Source: Bradyrhizobium sp. 149
GTDB lineage: Bacteria > Pseudomonadota > Alphaproteobacteria > Rhizobiales > Xanthobacteraceae
Assembly (NCBI RefSeq): GCF_023073915.1
Contig: NZ_JADPKK010000012.1
Location: 248,001 to 312,000 of the forward strand
DNA: 64,000 bases
Reading direction: 5' to 3'
Shown: piece after piece, positions 22,932-32,532 of the stretch
Numbering within the stretch: position 1 is the stretch's first letter
How the letters are laid out: each line of letters opens with the position of its first letter
Made by a program: the position numbers and the translations under genes
Notes under the pieces: generated by a model
The model's database searches: none
Seen by the model: the letters and a program-made list of their open reading frames with translations, nothing else
What the model was told of the DNA's origin: nothing

Positions 22932-24014
22932 ATGACCGTTGCCACGTCGCTCATTTCCGGACTGGACGATATCGTCAAACGCGGCGACCCGCGGCGTCGC
23001 GGCGAGATTGCGCGCGCCATCTCCCAATTGTTCTTCCAGGACGCCGAGAAGCTCCGTCCCGATCTGGTCGATCTCTTCGACAATCTGCTGATCGATCTCG
23101 TCCCGCATGCCGAGCTCGCCTCGCGCGTCGATCTCGCCGAACGCTTCTCGCGCCTGAACAACGCGCCGCGGCATCTGGTGAGCCAGCTCGCGCGCGAAAA
23201 CGAAATCACGGTGGCGGGCCCGGTGCTGCGCCATTCCCCCGTGCTCGACGACGCCGCTCTCGTCGAGATCGCGCGGCTGAAGGGCCAGGGTCATCTGCTG
23301 GCGATGACCGAGCGCCCGACGCTGTCGGCTGTCATCACCGACGTGCTGGTCGAACGCGGCGATCGCGACGTGGTGCGTCGCGCCGCGGGCAACGCCGGCG
23401 CGGTGTTCTCGCCCGGGAGCTATTCCGAGCTGATCAAGCGTGCCGCGAAGGACGGCGTGCTGACGCTCAAGATCGGCCAGCGCAACGATCTTTCGGGCGA
23501 GCACCTCAAACAGCTTCTCGACGGCACGCTCGACGTCATTCGCCGTCGCCTCTCGAGCGTGGTCAATCCCGTGCGCCAGGTCGAAATCAAGCGCGCCATG
23601 GCGGCCATCGAGGAAGCCACGCTGCCGCCGGGCCCGCGTCGCGATTTCTCGGGGGCACAGCGCACCGTGCTGGCCTTGCATCGCGAGGGCCATCTTGGCG
23701 AAAGTGCGCTGCTTGGCTTCGCCAAGGCGCACAAATACGAGGAGGCGATCGCTTCGCTCTCGGCGATGTCCGGCGTCCGCCTCTCGATCCTCGACCGCCT
23801 GATCACGGGTGACCGCTACGATCCAATTCTGGTTCTGGGGCGCGTGCTGAATCTCGGCTGGCCGACTGTGCGTGCGCTCATTCTGCTCTGGTACGGGCCG
23901 CACCGCACGCCAGCCGATGCCGATCTCGAGGCCGCGCGCGCCAATTTCACGCGCCTGATGCCGACGACCGCCGAGCGCGTCGTGAATTTCTGGCGCAACC
24001 GGCAGACGATCTAG
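22932..24014 (+). CDS. DUF2336 protein
   Basis: 360 residues from ATG 22932 ([15 protein letters not shown]). The sequence is all-helical with HEAT-like features and no signal peptide. Key stretches are [42 protein letters not shown] and [21 protein letters not shown] recognise the family as DUF2336, found across alphaproteobacteria without a settled function. Its stop codon overlaps that of the opposing trmB. Confidence 0.75.
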   Translation: MTVATSLISGLDDIVKRGDPRRRGEIARAISQLFFQDAEKLRPDLVDLFDNLLIDLVPHAELASRVDLAERFSRLNNAPRHLVSQLARENEITVAGPVLRHSPVLDDAALVEIARLKGQGHLLAMTERPTLSAVITDVLVERGDRDVVRRAAGNAGAVFSPGSYSELIKRAAKDGVLTLKIGQRNDLSGEHLKQLLDGTLDVIRRRLSSVVNPVRQVEIKRAMAAIEEATLPPGPRRDFSGAQRTVLALHREGHLGESALLGFAKAHKYEEAIASLSAMSGVRLSILDRLITGDRYDPILVLGRVLNLGWPTVRALILLWYGPHRTPADADLEAARANFTRLMPTTAERVVNFWRNRQTI

Positions 24015-24721
24015 ACTCGTCTAAATCGCAGATACGCCGCCTTGCGTCCCTCGCGCGCAGCCTTCCGGCCGTACCGCGTCATGGTATAGCCGGCCCAGGG
24101 CTGCCGGAAATCGTCGGCGCGCTCCGCCAGCCAGATGAAATCCGCCGAGCGCGCCAGATGCGACAGCGTCCAGGCGCAGTAATCGTCGATGTCGCAGACG
24201 AAACGGAATTCGCCGCCGGCTTTCAGCACGCGCGCCATCGCGGCGATGGTACGGTCCTGGACGAAGCGCCGCTTCCAGTGCCGCCGTTTCGGCCAGGGAT
24301 CGGGATGGATCAGGTCGATCCGCGATAGCGAAGCCTTCGGCAGCCAGGCCAGGAGCTCGGCGGCGTCGCCTGCGAACAGACGGATGTTGCCGATGCTGGC
24401 GGCCTCGATCTGCGCGAGGATCTTCGCCATGCCGTTAACGTAGGGCTCGCAACCGATGAAGCCGGTCGCGGCGAAGTTCTGCGCTTCCGCCACAAGATGC
24501 TCGCCGCCGCCGAAGCCGATCTCGAGCCGCACATCGTCCGTCGCGGGGACGAAGATCTCGCGGGCATCCGCCGGTGCTTCGCTGTCGATGGCGAGCGCAA
24601 GACGCGGCAGCAAATGATCGATCAGCTCGGCCTGGTGCTGCCGCAGCTTGTGGCCCTTGCGGCGTCCGAAGAAGGCGCGCTCGCTGTCCTCGCGATCGGG
24701 ATCTGATTTGCGCTCACTCAT
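24011..24721 (-). CDS. trmB: tRNA (guanine-N7-)-methyltransferase TrmB
   Basis: 236 residues. SAM-binding motif [11 protein letters not shown] (about 67-77), acidic motif GCEPYVNG, and the diagnostic [15 protein letters not shown]. It methylates G46 in the variable loop of tRNAs. Its ATG overlaps the stop of the upstream M20 peptidase as ATGA, so the two are in one operon. Its 3' end shares CTAG with the DUF2336 stop codon. Confidence 0.96.
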   Translation of the reverse strand: MSERKSDPDREDSERAFFGRRKGHKLRQHQAELIDHLLPRLALAIDSEAPADAREIFVPATDDVRLEIGFGGGEHLVAEAQNFAATGFIGCEPYVNGMAKILAQIEAASIGNIRLFAGDAAELLAWLPKASLSRIDLIHPDPWPKRRHWKRRFVQDRTIAAMARVLKAGGEFRFVCDIDDYCAWTLSHLARSADFIWLAERADDFRQPWAGYTMTRYGRKAAREGRKAAYLRFRRV

Positions 24722-25845
24722 CGTAGCGTCTGGTAGAGGCGATGGAGCAGCCGCGCGCGCGGTTCGAGCGACGAGACATAGAGCTGCTCATAATGAGTGT
24801 GCGCGCCCTTGCCGTCGACGCCGAGCCCGTCGAGCGTCGCGGTGTGGGCGGCGGTGAAGTTACCGTCCGAGCCGCCGCCGGTGTGAACGTCGATCAGCTC
24901 GAAGCCGATCTCCGTGGCAACCGTCTTCGCATGTTCGTACAGCGAGGCGCCGGCGTTGCTCTTCTCGTAAGGCGGACGATTGAGCCCGCCCGTGACCTTG
25001 ACGGTGACGCCATCCGTCTTCGATGTCAAAGCGAGGATCTTGCCGACGAATTCATCCGCGTCCTTGAGGCTCAGCACGCGCAGATCGATTTCGGCATGGG
25101 CTTCTTCCGGCGTCACGTTGGGCCGCGTGCCACCGCGCACCACGCCGACATTGACGGTGACGCCGCGCGCCAGATCGTTCATCGCTTCCAGCACGAGGAT
25201 GACGTTGGCGAGCTCGCGGATCGCGCTGCGGCCATCCTGGGGCCGCGTGCCGGCATGCGCGGGCACGCCCTTGATGAACACTTCGAATCGCCCGACGCCC
25301 TTGCGGCCGGTCACGATCTTGCCGCCGTCGCGCGCCGGCTCGGTCACCAGCACGTATTTGGCCTTGCGCCCTTCGGTCTCGATGAGTGCGCGCGAGGTAG
25401 GGCTGCCGATCTCCTCGTCGGAGGTGAACAGGTGGGTGATGCCGAGCGGCGAGCGATCGGCCGTGGCGCAAAGCGCGCGAAAGGCGTGATGGGCGATGTA
25501 GGCGCCGCCCTTCATGTCGTAGATACCGGGACCGAACGCGCTGTCGCCTTCGACCTTGAACGGCAGGCGCTCGATGAATCCCATGGGATGGACGGTATCG
25601 AGGTGGCTCAGCACCAGGACGCCCGGCCGGTCCTGGCCCCAGGACGAGCGCGCCACGAGATGATCGCCGCAGCCATCGACGCCGGCGATGCGCTCGAGCG
25701 CAACAGGGAGGCCGCGGTATTGCTCCGCGACGATCGAGACCAGCTTGTTGACTTGTTCAGGCGCTTCCGTTGGCGTCTCGACCTCCACCCAGCGGCGGAT
25801 GCCATCGAGAATAGTTTGGGAATCGAACCAATTGGAGCCGGTCAT
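24718..25845 (-). CDS. M20-family metallopeptidase (glutamate carboxypeptidase-like)
   Basis: 375 residues from ATG 25845 (MTGSNWFDSQ); an in-frame ATG at 25872 adds 9 residues and cannot be excluded. Zinc-site residues of clan MH are visible: H in LSHLDTVHP, bridging D in GIYDMKGG, catalytic E-E in TSDEEIGS, E in VTEPARDG, and a C-terminal H in GKGAHTHYE. A lid/dimerisation domain is inserted (about 180-290). The closest pattern is carboxypeptidase G2, which removes C-terminal glutamate from folates and peptides. It occupies the place where metK usually lies between praR and trmB in Rhizobiales. Confidence 0.88.
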   Translation of the reverse strand: MTGSNWFDSQTILDGIRRWVEVETPTEAPEQVNKLVSIVAEQYRGLPVALERIAGVDGCGDHLVARSSWGQDRPGVLVLSHLDTVHPMGFIERLPFKVEGDSAFGPGIYDMKGGAYIAHHAFRALCATADRSPLGITHLFTSDEEIGSPTSRALIETEGRKAKYVLVTEPARDGGKIVTGRKGVGRFEVFIKGVPAHAGTRPQDGRSAIRELANVILVLEAMNDLARGVTVNVGVVRGGTRPNVTPEEAHAEIDLRVLSLKDADEFVGKILALTSKTDGVTVKVTGGLNRPPYEKSNAGASLYEHAKTVATEIGFELIDVHTGGGSDGNFTAAHTATLDGLGVDGKGAHTHYEQLYVSSLEPRARLLHRLYQTLR

Positions 25846-25960
25846 GGGCGCATCTGTGCCTTTGAATCGCATCGTCGAGGAGGGCGCGCATCAAAGCGCG
25901 ACCGCAAATGACGACATAGGCCAGATTTGACGCCGTCTCAAATCGGATTGAGATGGCGCG

Positions 25961-26374
25961 TCAACGCTTGTCGGGGCCTTCGCGGGCCGCGATCTGCTCG
26001 ACGAGATCGACGATCGAGCGGCGCATCTTCGAATCGGCGATTCGGGTGAAGGCCTTGGTCAAAGCGAGTCCTTCGGAGGTCGCAAGGAAGTCCGATACAT
26101 AAGACGGCGATGCGCCTTCGCTGAAGCCCTCCGGACCCGGCACGCCGCTCGGACCGCCCTCGAACAGGAACGATACCGGCACCTGGAGAATTTCGGAAAT
26201 TTGCTGGATGCGGCTCGCGCCGACCCGGTTGGTGCCCTTCTCGTATTTCTGAACCTGCTGGAAAGTCAGGCCTAAAGCTTCACCGAGCTTTTCCTGGCTC
26301 ATGCCCAACATGATGCGGCGCATCCGCACGCGACTGCCGACATATTTGTCAACAGGGTTGGGCGCTTTCGACAT
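25961..26374 (-). CDS. praR: XRE-family regulator of the PraR/PhrR type
   Basis: 137 residues. A Cro/CI helix-turn-helix occupies residues 8-65 (VGSRVRMRRIMLGMSQEKLGE, LTFQQVQKYEKGTNRVGASR). A linker and a short helical tail with AFTRIADSKMRRSIVDLVEQIA follow. This is the layout of rhizobial PraR/PhrR, reported as regulators of adhesion, quorum sensing and acid response. The position next to lnt is the conserved one. A perfect dyad 162 bp upstream (26536-26555) is a possible self-regulatory site. Confidence 0.85.
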   Translation of the reverse strand: MSKAPNPVDKYVGSRVRMRRIMLGMSQEKLGEALGLTFQQVQKYEKGTNRVGASRIQQISEILQVPVSFLFEGGPSGVPGPEGFSEGASPSYVSDFLATSEGLALTKAFTRIADSKMRRSIVDLVEQIAAREGPDKR

Positions 26375-26535
26375 TTCCTCAGCCCTCCAAACATCACCTT
26401 CGGCGCAATCAGGAATGCCTCAGGTGTAAGCAACTCAAAATCAGACCCTGTTATTGGGAAACATTGCGGAGAAATTTAGCAATACCCACTGTCTTTTGCA
26501 GCCGGTGCAGAATGAGGAGGCCGCGTGCAGTCTGT

Positions 26536-26555
26536 CAACCGTGGGACTACGGTTG
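26536..26555. promoter_or_regulatory. Perfect dyad upstream of praR
   Basis: CAACCGT-GGGACT-ACGGTTG is a 7 bp perfect inverted repeat with a 6 bp spacer, in the 218 bp gap between lnt and praR. It is suited to a dimeric helix-turn-helix protein such as PraR itself. Binding is inferred. Confidence 0.45.
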
Positions 26556-26592
26556 TCAAAAGTTTCCGGCCGCATCGGCAGCGACGGCGTGA

Positions 26593-28206
26593 TCAGGGGT
26601 GCCGTTTGGCAACACGTCGGCGGACCGCCAGAAACACGGCCAGCGCGACGAGCATGGCGGCGGGTACATCGCCCACCCGCGCGTAGATGGTCGGCGGGAT
26701 CGCGGCGGGCAGTTTTGCATCCAAAATGCCTTCGATCCCGAGACCGAGACTGGCGACGGTGCGCCCCATGGGATCGATCACTGCTGAGACGCCGGTATTG
26801 GCGGAGCGGACCAGCGGCAATCCGAGTTCGATCGCGCGCAGCCGCGCCTGTTCGAGGTGTTGATAGGGGCCGGTCGAGATTCCGAACCAGCCGTCATTGG
26901 TGAGATTCACGATCCAGCCCGGACGTTCATTGCGTCCAGCCACCTCGCCGGGAAAGATTGCTTCATAGCAGATCAGCGGCAGCGCGGACGGCGCCCCGGG
27001 GATCGCCAGCGCATGCCGCACGGTGCCGGGAATGAAGCCGCCGCGCACACGCGTGAGTTGCTCGAAACCGAGCTTCTCCATCAGACCCTGGTAGGGAAGA
27101 AATTCGCCGAACGGTACCAGATGCAGCTTGTCGTACACCGCGAGCACGCTGGCATCGTGGTCGATTACGTAGATCGAGTTATAGGCACGGGTGATCGGTG
27201 TGCCCCGCGGCAGGTCGGGCGCGCGAACCGAGCCCGTGATCAGCACCGTGCCCTTGGGCAGAAGCTCGGCGATTTGTGCCATCGCGTCGGCTTCGCGGGT
27301 CAGGAAGAACGGAAAGGCGGATTCCGGCCAGATCAGGATGGTGGCATCGCGCACGCCGGTCGATTGCGGTCCGGAGGCGCGGTCCGACAAGGCCAGATAT
27401 TTCTTCATCACCTCCGCCTTGGCGGCGTAGTTGAACTTCGCGTCTTGCTGGAGATCCGGCTGCATCAGGCGCAACTTGGTGCCCGCGACCATCGTGGTCG
27501 GATGCAGCGACAGGCGGATCGCGCCGAAGATGCTCATGACAAGCAGGAGCGCGACGGCTGCGGCCGGCGCGCGCCACGCCAGGCGACGATCGGGCGTGCG
27601 GTCGATCAGCGCCGCAGGGCTCGCGAAGATCGCAATCGCCAGGAACGTCATGCCCCAAAGGCCGATCAGCGAGGCCGTCTGTGCCAGCGGCAGCGGTTCG
27701 GAGAGCGCATAACCGAACGCGTTCCAGGGAAAGCCGGTCAGCGCATGGCCGCGCAGCCATTCGGTGATGGTGAGGCTTGCCGCGAGCGCAAGCACGCGCG
27801 TCGCGTTCTTGGTCCAGAGCAGGCGCGCGAGCGCAAAGCCCATCGCCGTGAAGATGGAAAGATAGGCCGGCAGGCCCAGCACGGCGAACGGCGTCAGCCA
27901 GGCGAATACATCGGCGTCGACGAAAAAGGCATAGCCGATCCAGTAGAGGCCGGGGACGAAATAGCCGAGCCCGAACCAATAGCCGGTCAGCGCCGCCGCG
28001 GGGACGCCGCGGTATCGTCCGGCGCCGGCGCCGTCGATCAGCCAGACCAGCACCGGGAACGTGATGAACAGTACCGGGAAGACGTTGAACGGCGCCAGCG
28101 CCAGCACCGAGAGCGCCCCGGCGACCAGCGCGACGAGCGCGCGCTTCCAGCCCCAGGTCAGGATGATGGCAAGCGCGATCTGGCGAAGTCGCTGTAACGG
28201 GCTCAC
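26593..28206 (-). CDS. lnt: Apolipoprotein N-acyltransferase Lnt
   Basis: 537 residues, starting with GTG at 28206 that overlaps the corC stop (GTGA). Several membrane helices in the first 230 residues precede the periplasmic nitrilase domain. The catalytic triad is E295 (WPESAFPF), K360 (YDKLHLVPFGEF) and C413 (LICYEAIFPG), with a last helix near the C-terminus. It adds the third acyl chain to lipoproteins at the inner membrane, needed for Lol export. Confidence 0.96.
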   Translation of the reverse strand: MSPLQRLRQIALAIILTWGWKRALVALVAGALSVLALAPFNVFPVLFITFPVLVWLIDGAGAGRYRGVPAAALTGYWFGLGYFVPGLYWIGYAFFVDADVFAWLTPFAVLGLPAYLSIFTAMGFALARLLWTKNATRVLALAASLTITEWLRGHALTGFPWNAFGYALSEPLPLAQTASLIGLWGMTFLAIAIFASPAALIDRTPDRRLAWRAPAAAVALLLVMSIFGAIRLSLHPTTMVAGTKLRLMQPDLQQDAKFNYAAKAEVMKKYLALSDRASGPQSTGVRDATILIWPESAFPFFLTREADAMAQIAELLPKGTVLITGSVRAPDLPRGTPITRAYNSIYVIDHDASVLAVYDKLHLVPFGEFLPYQGLMEKLGFEQLTRVRGGFIPGTVRHALAIPGAPSALPLICYEAIFPGEVAGRNERPGWIVNLTNDGWFGISTGPYQHLEQARLRAIELGLPLVRSANTGVSAVIDPMGRTVASLGLGIEGILDAKLPAAIPPTIYARVGDVPAAMLVALAVFLAVRRRVAKRHP

Positions 28207-29321
28207 TGCGGACCGGTCCCGTCGCTTGGCGGCGGGGTGGGCGTGTCGCTGGCCGCCGGTTGGCTGCCATCCGGCGCAGTCTCGCGGCGCCGGCTCTCGC
28301 GTTGGGTGCGTGGCGCGGGACGCTCCTTCCGCGTCGCGATCCGCAGCCGCTTGACCCGGCGCGGATCGGCATCGAGCACTTCGATCTCGTAATGGCCGGG
28401 GCCCGAGATCACCTCGCCGCGCACCGGAAGGCGCCCGACGAAGCTGACGAGATAGCCGCCCAGTGTCTCCACTTCCTCGCCGGCCTCGCCGGTGACGAAG
28501 TCCTCGCCGATCACGGTGCGGACGTCGTCGAGGCTGGCGCGGGCGTCGGCGATGAAGGCGTTGTCGGGCAGCCGCACGATCGAGGGCGGCTCGTCGCTGT
28601 CATGCTCGTCGTCGATCTCGCCGACGATCTGCTCGACGATGTCCTCGAGCGAGACCAGCCCGTCGCTGCCGCCATATTCGTCGACCACCAGCGCCAGATG
28701 AATGCGGGTGGCCTGCATCTGCGCGAGCAGGTCGATCGCCCGCATCGAGGGCGGAACGTAAAGCAGCTTGCGGATGATGCGCGCCTCCTCGAGCGGCAGC
28801 GCGAGATCGACCGTACGCAGATCGAGCCCGGCCGGGAGCGGCTTCTTGCGCTTGGTTTTCGTGACCTCCGACACGCGTGCACGCGCGGTCATGAAAGCGA
28901 GCAAATCGCGGATGTGGACGATGCCGACGGGATCGTCGAGCGTCTCGTTGTAGACGACCAGGCGCGAATGGCCGGCGCTCTCGAACCGGTCCATCAACTC
29001 GCCGAGCGGGATGTCGCGCTTCACGGCGATGATGTCGGCGCGATGCACCATGACGTCGGCGATGCGACGCTCGTGCAGGCCGAGGATGTTGCGCAGCATG
29101 GTGCGCTCGACCGTCGAGAAGCCGGTGTCGTCGGGCGTCGATGCATCGAGCACGACCTGGAGATCGTCGCGCACCGAACCCGCCTTCCAGCCGAACAACG
29201 TCCGGATGGCGCGCAGCAGCCAGCCGTCGGCGGTCGGACGCAGCGCCTCGCCTGATGTCACGACGGCCGGCAAATTGGCCGTGTTGCGCGGATTGTCGTG
29301 AATTGGGTCGGAATCCGGCAT
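28203..29321 (-). CDS. corC: CBS/CorC-HlyC domain protein (YbeX/CorC type)
   Basis: 372 residues from ATG 29321, one base after the ybeY stop. Residues about 75-230 hold two CBS domains (RRIADVMVHRADI, GHSRLVVYNETLDDPVGIVHIRDLLAF, LVVDEYGGSDGLVSLEDIVEQIVGEIDDE). Then comes a CorC/HlyC transporter-associated domain (about 245-325, LDDVRTVIGEDFV...GRLPVRGE). There is no membrane part, so it is the soluble YbeX type rather than CNNM. The tail is R/P-rich. The family is linked to ribosome and Mg/Co homeostasis. Confidence 0.9.
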   Translation of the reverse strand: MPDSDPIHDNPRNTANLPAVVTSGEALRPTADGWLLRAIRTLFGWKAGSVRDDLQVVLDASTPDDTGFSTVERTMLRNILGLHERRIADVMVHRADIIAVKRDIPLGELMDRFESAGHSRLVVYNETLDDPVGIVHIRDLLAFMTARARVSEVTKTKRKKPLPAGLDLRTVDLALPLEEARIIRKLLYVPPSMRAIDLLAQMQATRIHLALVVDEYGGSDGLVSLEDIVEQIVGEIDDEHDSDEPPSIVRLPDNAFIADARASLDDVRTVIGEDFVTGEAGEEVETLGGYLVSFVGRLPVRGEVISGPGHYEIEVLDADPRRVKRLRIATRKERPAPRTQRESRRRETAPDGSQPAASDTPTPPPSDGTGPQ

Positions 29322-29322
29322 C

Positions 29323-29832
29323 TCAATGCGTCCCTGGGCGGTCGGCATAGGGGTCGGGAATGCCGAGATGAGCCAGGATCTCTCGTTCGAGCGCTTCCAT
29401 TTCCTCTGCGTCGTCTTCGTTTTCGTGGTCGTAGCCGACCAGATGCAGGAAGCCGTGCACGGCGAGATGGCTCAAATGATGATCGAACGGCTTTTGTTCC
29501 TCGTCCGCCTCACGCCGCATGGTTTCGTAGGCGATCGCGATGTCGCCGAGCATGCGCGGCGCATCGCCTGGCTTCCAATCGCCTTCCGGCTGGAGCGCGG
29601 GAAACGACAGCACGTTGGTCGGCTTGTCGATGCCGCGCCAGTTGCTGTTCAGCGTGCGGATGCCGGCATCATCGGTCAGCATCACCGCCACTTCCGCCTC
29701 CGCAACGTCTTCGTCGACATTCTCGGCGGCGGCCGCCACGGCGCGCTGGATAACGGCTTCGGAATCCGGCTCCCGCTGCCAGCAATCGGCGACGACGAGG
29801 ACCTCGGTGATGGGAAGGTTGGGGTGTGACAT
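29323..29832 (-). CDS. ybeY: Endoribonuclease YbeY
   Basis: 169 residues. Zinc motif H-x3-H-x5-H in HLAVHGFLHLVGYDH at about residues 122-136, and the conserved LNSNWRGIDKPTNVLSFP stretch near 60-77. It takes part in 16S rRNA 3' maturation and ribosome quality control. The order phoH-ybeY-corC-lnt is the conserved one. Confidence 0.96.
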   Translation of the reverse strand: MSHPNLPITEVLVVADCWQREPDSEAVIQRAVAAAAENVDEDVAEAEVAVMLTDDAGIRTLNSNWRGIDKPTNVLSFPALQPEGDWKPGDAPRMLGDIAIAYETMRREADEEQKPFDHHLSHLAVHGFLHLVGYDHENEDDAEEMEALEREILAHLGIPDPYADRPGTH

Positions 29833-29893
29833 TGTCCTTGTTCGGAACGAAGGGGCGCCGTGTCCGCGCCCGTATGGTCCGGTTGCTGTCTCG

Positions 29894-30949
29894 TCAGGAT
29901 TTACCGACGGCCGGCCGCTGCGGCGACCCTTCGTAGGCGGAGACGATCCGCGCCACGAGCTCGTGGCGGATCACGTCTTCGGCCTTGAAATGAACTTGCG
30001 CAATGCCTTCGACGCCGCTCAGCAGGCGCGTCGCCTCGGCGAGGCCCGAGGTCTGGCCGTTCGGCAAGTCGATCTGCGAGGGATCGCCGGTTACGATCAT
30101 GCGGCTGTTCTCGCCGAGGCGGGTCAAAAACATCTTCATCTGCATTGACGTGGTGTTCTGCGCCTCGTCCAGGATGATGGCCGCATTAGTCAGCGTGCGG
30201 CCGCGCATGAAGGCGAGCGGCGCGATCTCGATCTCGCCTGTCTGCAGCGCGCGTTCGACGATGCGCGCGTCCATCAGGTCGTAGAGCGCGTCGTAGATCG
30301 GGCGAAGATAAGGGTCGACCTTTTCGCGGAGATCGCCCGGCAAAAAGCCGAGTCGCTCGCCGGCTTCCACTGCCGGGCGCGACAGGATGATCTTGTCGAC
30401 TTCCTTGCGCTCAAACAGTTGCGCGGCATGCGCGACCGCGAGCCAGGTCTTGCCGGTGCCGGCGGGGCCGATGCCGAACACCAGCTCGTGGCGCTTCAGC
30501 GCGCGGATGTAGGAATCCTGCGCCGCCGTGCGCGCGCGCACCGGGCGCTTGCGCAAATTGATGCTGTCGAAGGCGGATTTGGCCGACTTGGCGTCGAACT
30601 CGAACAGCGAGCCCTGCGCGATGACGGCGCGGATCGCGCCCTCGACCTCGCCCTGGTCGAGATCCTGCCCCTTCACGGCCTGTGCGTAGAGGGTCTCCAG
30701 CACGCGGCGTGCGGCATCGCAGCCGTCGCGCGAGCCGCCGATCGTGATGTGATTGCCCTTGGAATCGACGACGACGCCGAGCCGCCGTTCGATCTGCGCC
30801 AGATGCTGGCCGTAAGGCCCGACCAGCGCGGACGCGGCGCGGTTGTCGTCGAAGTCGATGACGACCTGGGTCTCGGGCGGAACCTGCATGTCGCGGTCAA
30901 ATTTGCGGTTGGGAGCGATAGTGGACGAATCCGATGCGCTTTTGGGCAA
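29894..30949 (-). CDS. phoH: PhoH-family ATPase
   Basis: 351 residues starting at TTG 30949. It is supported by a GGAG 9 nt upstream and by starting 4 bp after the miaB stop; ATG 30889 is the alternative. A KH-like N domain (SALVGPYGQHLAQIERRLGVVV) is followed by the ATPase domain: Walker A GPAGTGKT at 161-168 and Walker B AAIILDEAQN. PhoH proteins are cytosolic ATPases, probably RNA-acting, next to ybeY in most proteobacteria. Confidence 0.94.
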   Translation of the reverse strand: MPKSASDSSTIAPNRKFDRDMQVPPETQVVIDFDDNRAASALVGPYGQHLAQIERRLGVVVDSKGNHITIGGSRDGCDAARRVLETLYAQAVKGQDLDQGEVEGAIRAVIAQGSLFEFDAKSAKSAFDSINLRKRPVRARTAAQDSYIRALKRHELVFGIGPAGTGKTWLAVAHAAQLFERKEVDKIILSRPAVEAGERLGFLPGDLREKVDPYLRPIYDALYDLMDARIVERALQTGEIEIAPLAFMRGRTLTNAAIILDEAQNTTSMQMKMFLTRLGENSRMIVTGDPSQIDLPNGQTSGLAEATRLLSGVEGIAQVHFKAEDVIRHELVARIVSAYEGSPQRPAVGKS

Positions 30950-30953
30950 GGGT

Positions 30954-32342
30954 TCAGGCTCCAGTGGCGATGGACGATAAAGCGGGCACGCGCGCCATGG
31001 CGAGCTCGCCGAGGAAGCTGTAGCGTTCGAGGCTGTCGATCCGGACCGGCAGGATTTGTCCGATGATGTCGGGCGAGGCCATCACATGCGCGGGCTGGAG
31101 GAATGCGGTGCGGCCGACGATCTGGCCGTCCTTGCGGGCCGGACGCTCGAACAGCACATCGACCGTTGAGCCAATCGCAGCCTTGTTGAAGGCCGATTGC
31201 TGGCTGTCGATCAGTTCCTGGAGCCGCTCCAATCGCTGGTCCATCTCGGAGGGGGACACCGTCTCCTGCATGTCCGCGGCCGGCGTTCCCGGCCGGGCGG
31301 AGTATTTGAACGAATACGCCGCAGCGTAGCCGATTTGCGTGACAAGCGCGAGGGTGGCGAGAAAATCCTGCTCGCTCTCGCCGGGGAAGCCGACGATAAA
31401 ATCTGATGAAAAAGCAATACCTTGGCGTGCGGACCGGAAACGGTCGACGACACGCCGATAATCATCGGCGGTATGTTTCCGGTTCATGGCGGCCAAAATC
31501 CGGTCCGAGCCCGACTGTACCGGCAGGTGCACGAACGGCATCAGCTCGCCGAGATCGCGATGGGCTGCAATCAAACTGTCATCGACGTCGCGGGGATGGC
31601 TGGTCGAATAGCGCAGCCGCGCGATGCCCGGGAGCGCCGCGAGGTGCTCCAGCAGCCTGCCCAGCGGCCAGCTTTTTCCGTCAGGCCCCTCGCCGTGATA
31701 GGCGTTGACGTTTTGTCCGATCAGCGTGAGCTCGCGCACGCCATTGTCGGCGAGCCGCTTCACGTCATCGACGATCCTTGCCACCGGCCGCGAGACTTCC
31801 GAACCACGGGTGTAAGGCACGACGCAGAAGGTGCAGAATTTGTCGCAGCCTTCCTGCACCGTGACGAAAGCGGAAATGCCGCGGGCGCGGATCGCGTCGG
31901 GCTTGGGCTGGGCGAGGAAGCCGAACTTGTCCTGAGCAGGGAATTCGGTCTCGATGGCGCGGCCTTCATGGCCGGCGCGTTTCAACAGCTGCGGCAAATG
32001 ATGATAGCTCTGCGGTCCCACCACGACGTCGACCGCGGGTGCGCGGCGCACGATCTCCTCGCCTTCGGCCTGCGCCACGCAGCCCGCGACCGCGATCTGC
32101 ATGGTGCGCCCATCGCGCGCGGCAGCGTCCTTGGCGACGCGCAGGCGGCCGAGCTCCGAATAGACCTTTTCCGAGGCCTTCTCGCGGATATGGCAGGTGT
32201 TCAGGATGACGAGGTCGGCGTCATCGGCGCTGGCCGTCTCCACGAATCCTTCCGAGGCCAGCGTGTCCACCATGCGCTGGGCATCGTAGACGTTCATCTG
32301 GCAGCCATATGATTTGATGTGCAGCTTGCGCGGCGGCGTCAT
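30954..32342 (-). CDS. miaB: tRNA-2-methylthio-N6-dimethylallyladenosine synthase MiaB
   Basis: 462 residues. C14, C50 and C88 (YGCQMN, NTCHIR, AGCVAQ) bind the auxiliary [4Fe-4S] cluster. C166, C170 and C173 (GCDKFCTFC) bind the radical-SAM cluster. A C-terminal TRAM domain is present (about 375-440). It methylthiolates i6A37 in tRNAs that read UNN codons. It is the first gene of the miaB-phoH-ybeY-corC-lnt operon. Confidence 0.97.
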   Translation of the reverse strand: MTPPRKLHIKSYGCQMNVYDAQRMVDTLASEGFVETASADDADLVILNTCHIREKASEKVYSELGRLRVAKDAAARDGRTMQIAVAGCVAQAEGEEIVRRAPAVDVVVGPQSYHHLPQLLKRAGHEGRAIETEFPAQDKFGFLAQPKPDAIRARGISAFVTVQEGCDKFCTFCVVPYTRGSEVSRPVARIVDDVKRLADNGVRELTLIGQNVNAYHGEGPDGKSWPLGRLLEHLAALPGIARLRYSTSHPRDVDDSLIAAHRDLGELMPFVHLPVQSGSDRILAAMNRKHTADDYRRVVDRFRSARQGIAFSSDFIVGFPGESEQDFLATLALVTQIGYAAAYSFKYSARPGTPAADMQETVSPSEMDQRLERLQELIDSQQSAFNKAAIGSTVDVLFERPARKDGQIVGRTAFLQPAHVMASPDIIGQILPVRIDSLERYSFLGELAMARVPALSSIATGA

Positions 32343-32422
32343 GGAACCCGGAATGAGGTGGGAGGACCGCCCTCAGATATAGGCTGGGGCCGCGAAAATC
32401 CAGCGATTGGAGCCCGTTGGGC

Positions 32423-32500
32423 TGTCATTCCGCGGCGAGCGCCAGCGGAAAGCACGGAATACCGCCAAAATCTCTGGATTCCGGGTTCACGCGCCCCGGT
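32423..32500. repeat. Degenerate dispersed element (GTCATTCCG...GGATTCCGGG)
   Basis: Located in the 190 bp gap between the HAD gene and miaB. Features are GTCATTCCGCGGCGAGCGCC and TCTCTGGATTCCGGGTTC, with an internal CCG-rich dyad. I recall similar GTCATTCCG elements from Bradyrhizobium genomes. There is no second copy in this window. Confidence 0.4.
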
Positions 32501-32532
32501 TGCCGGCGAGTGGACTGAACAAGTGCCCTGAA

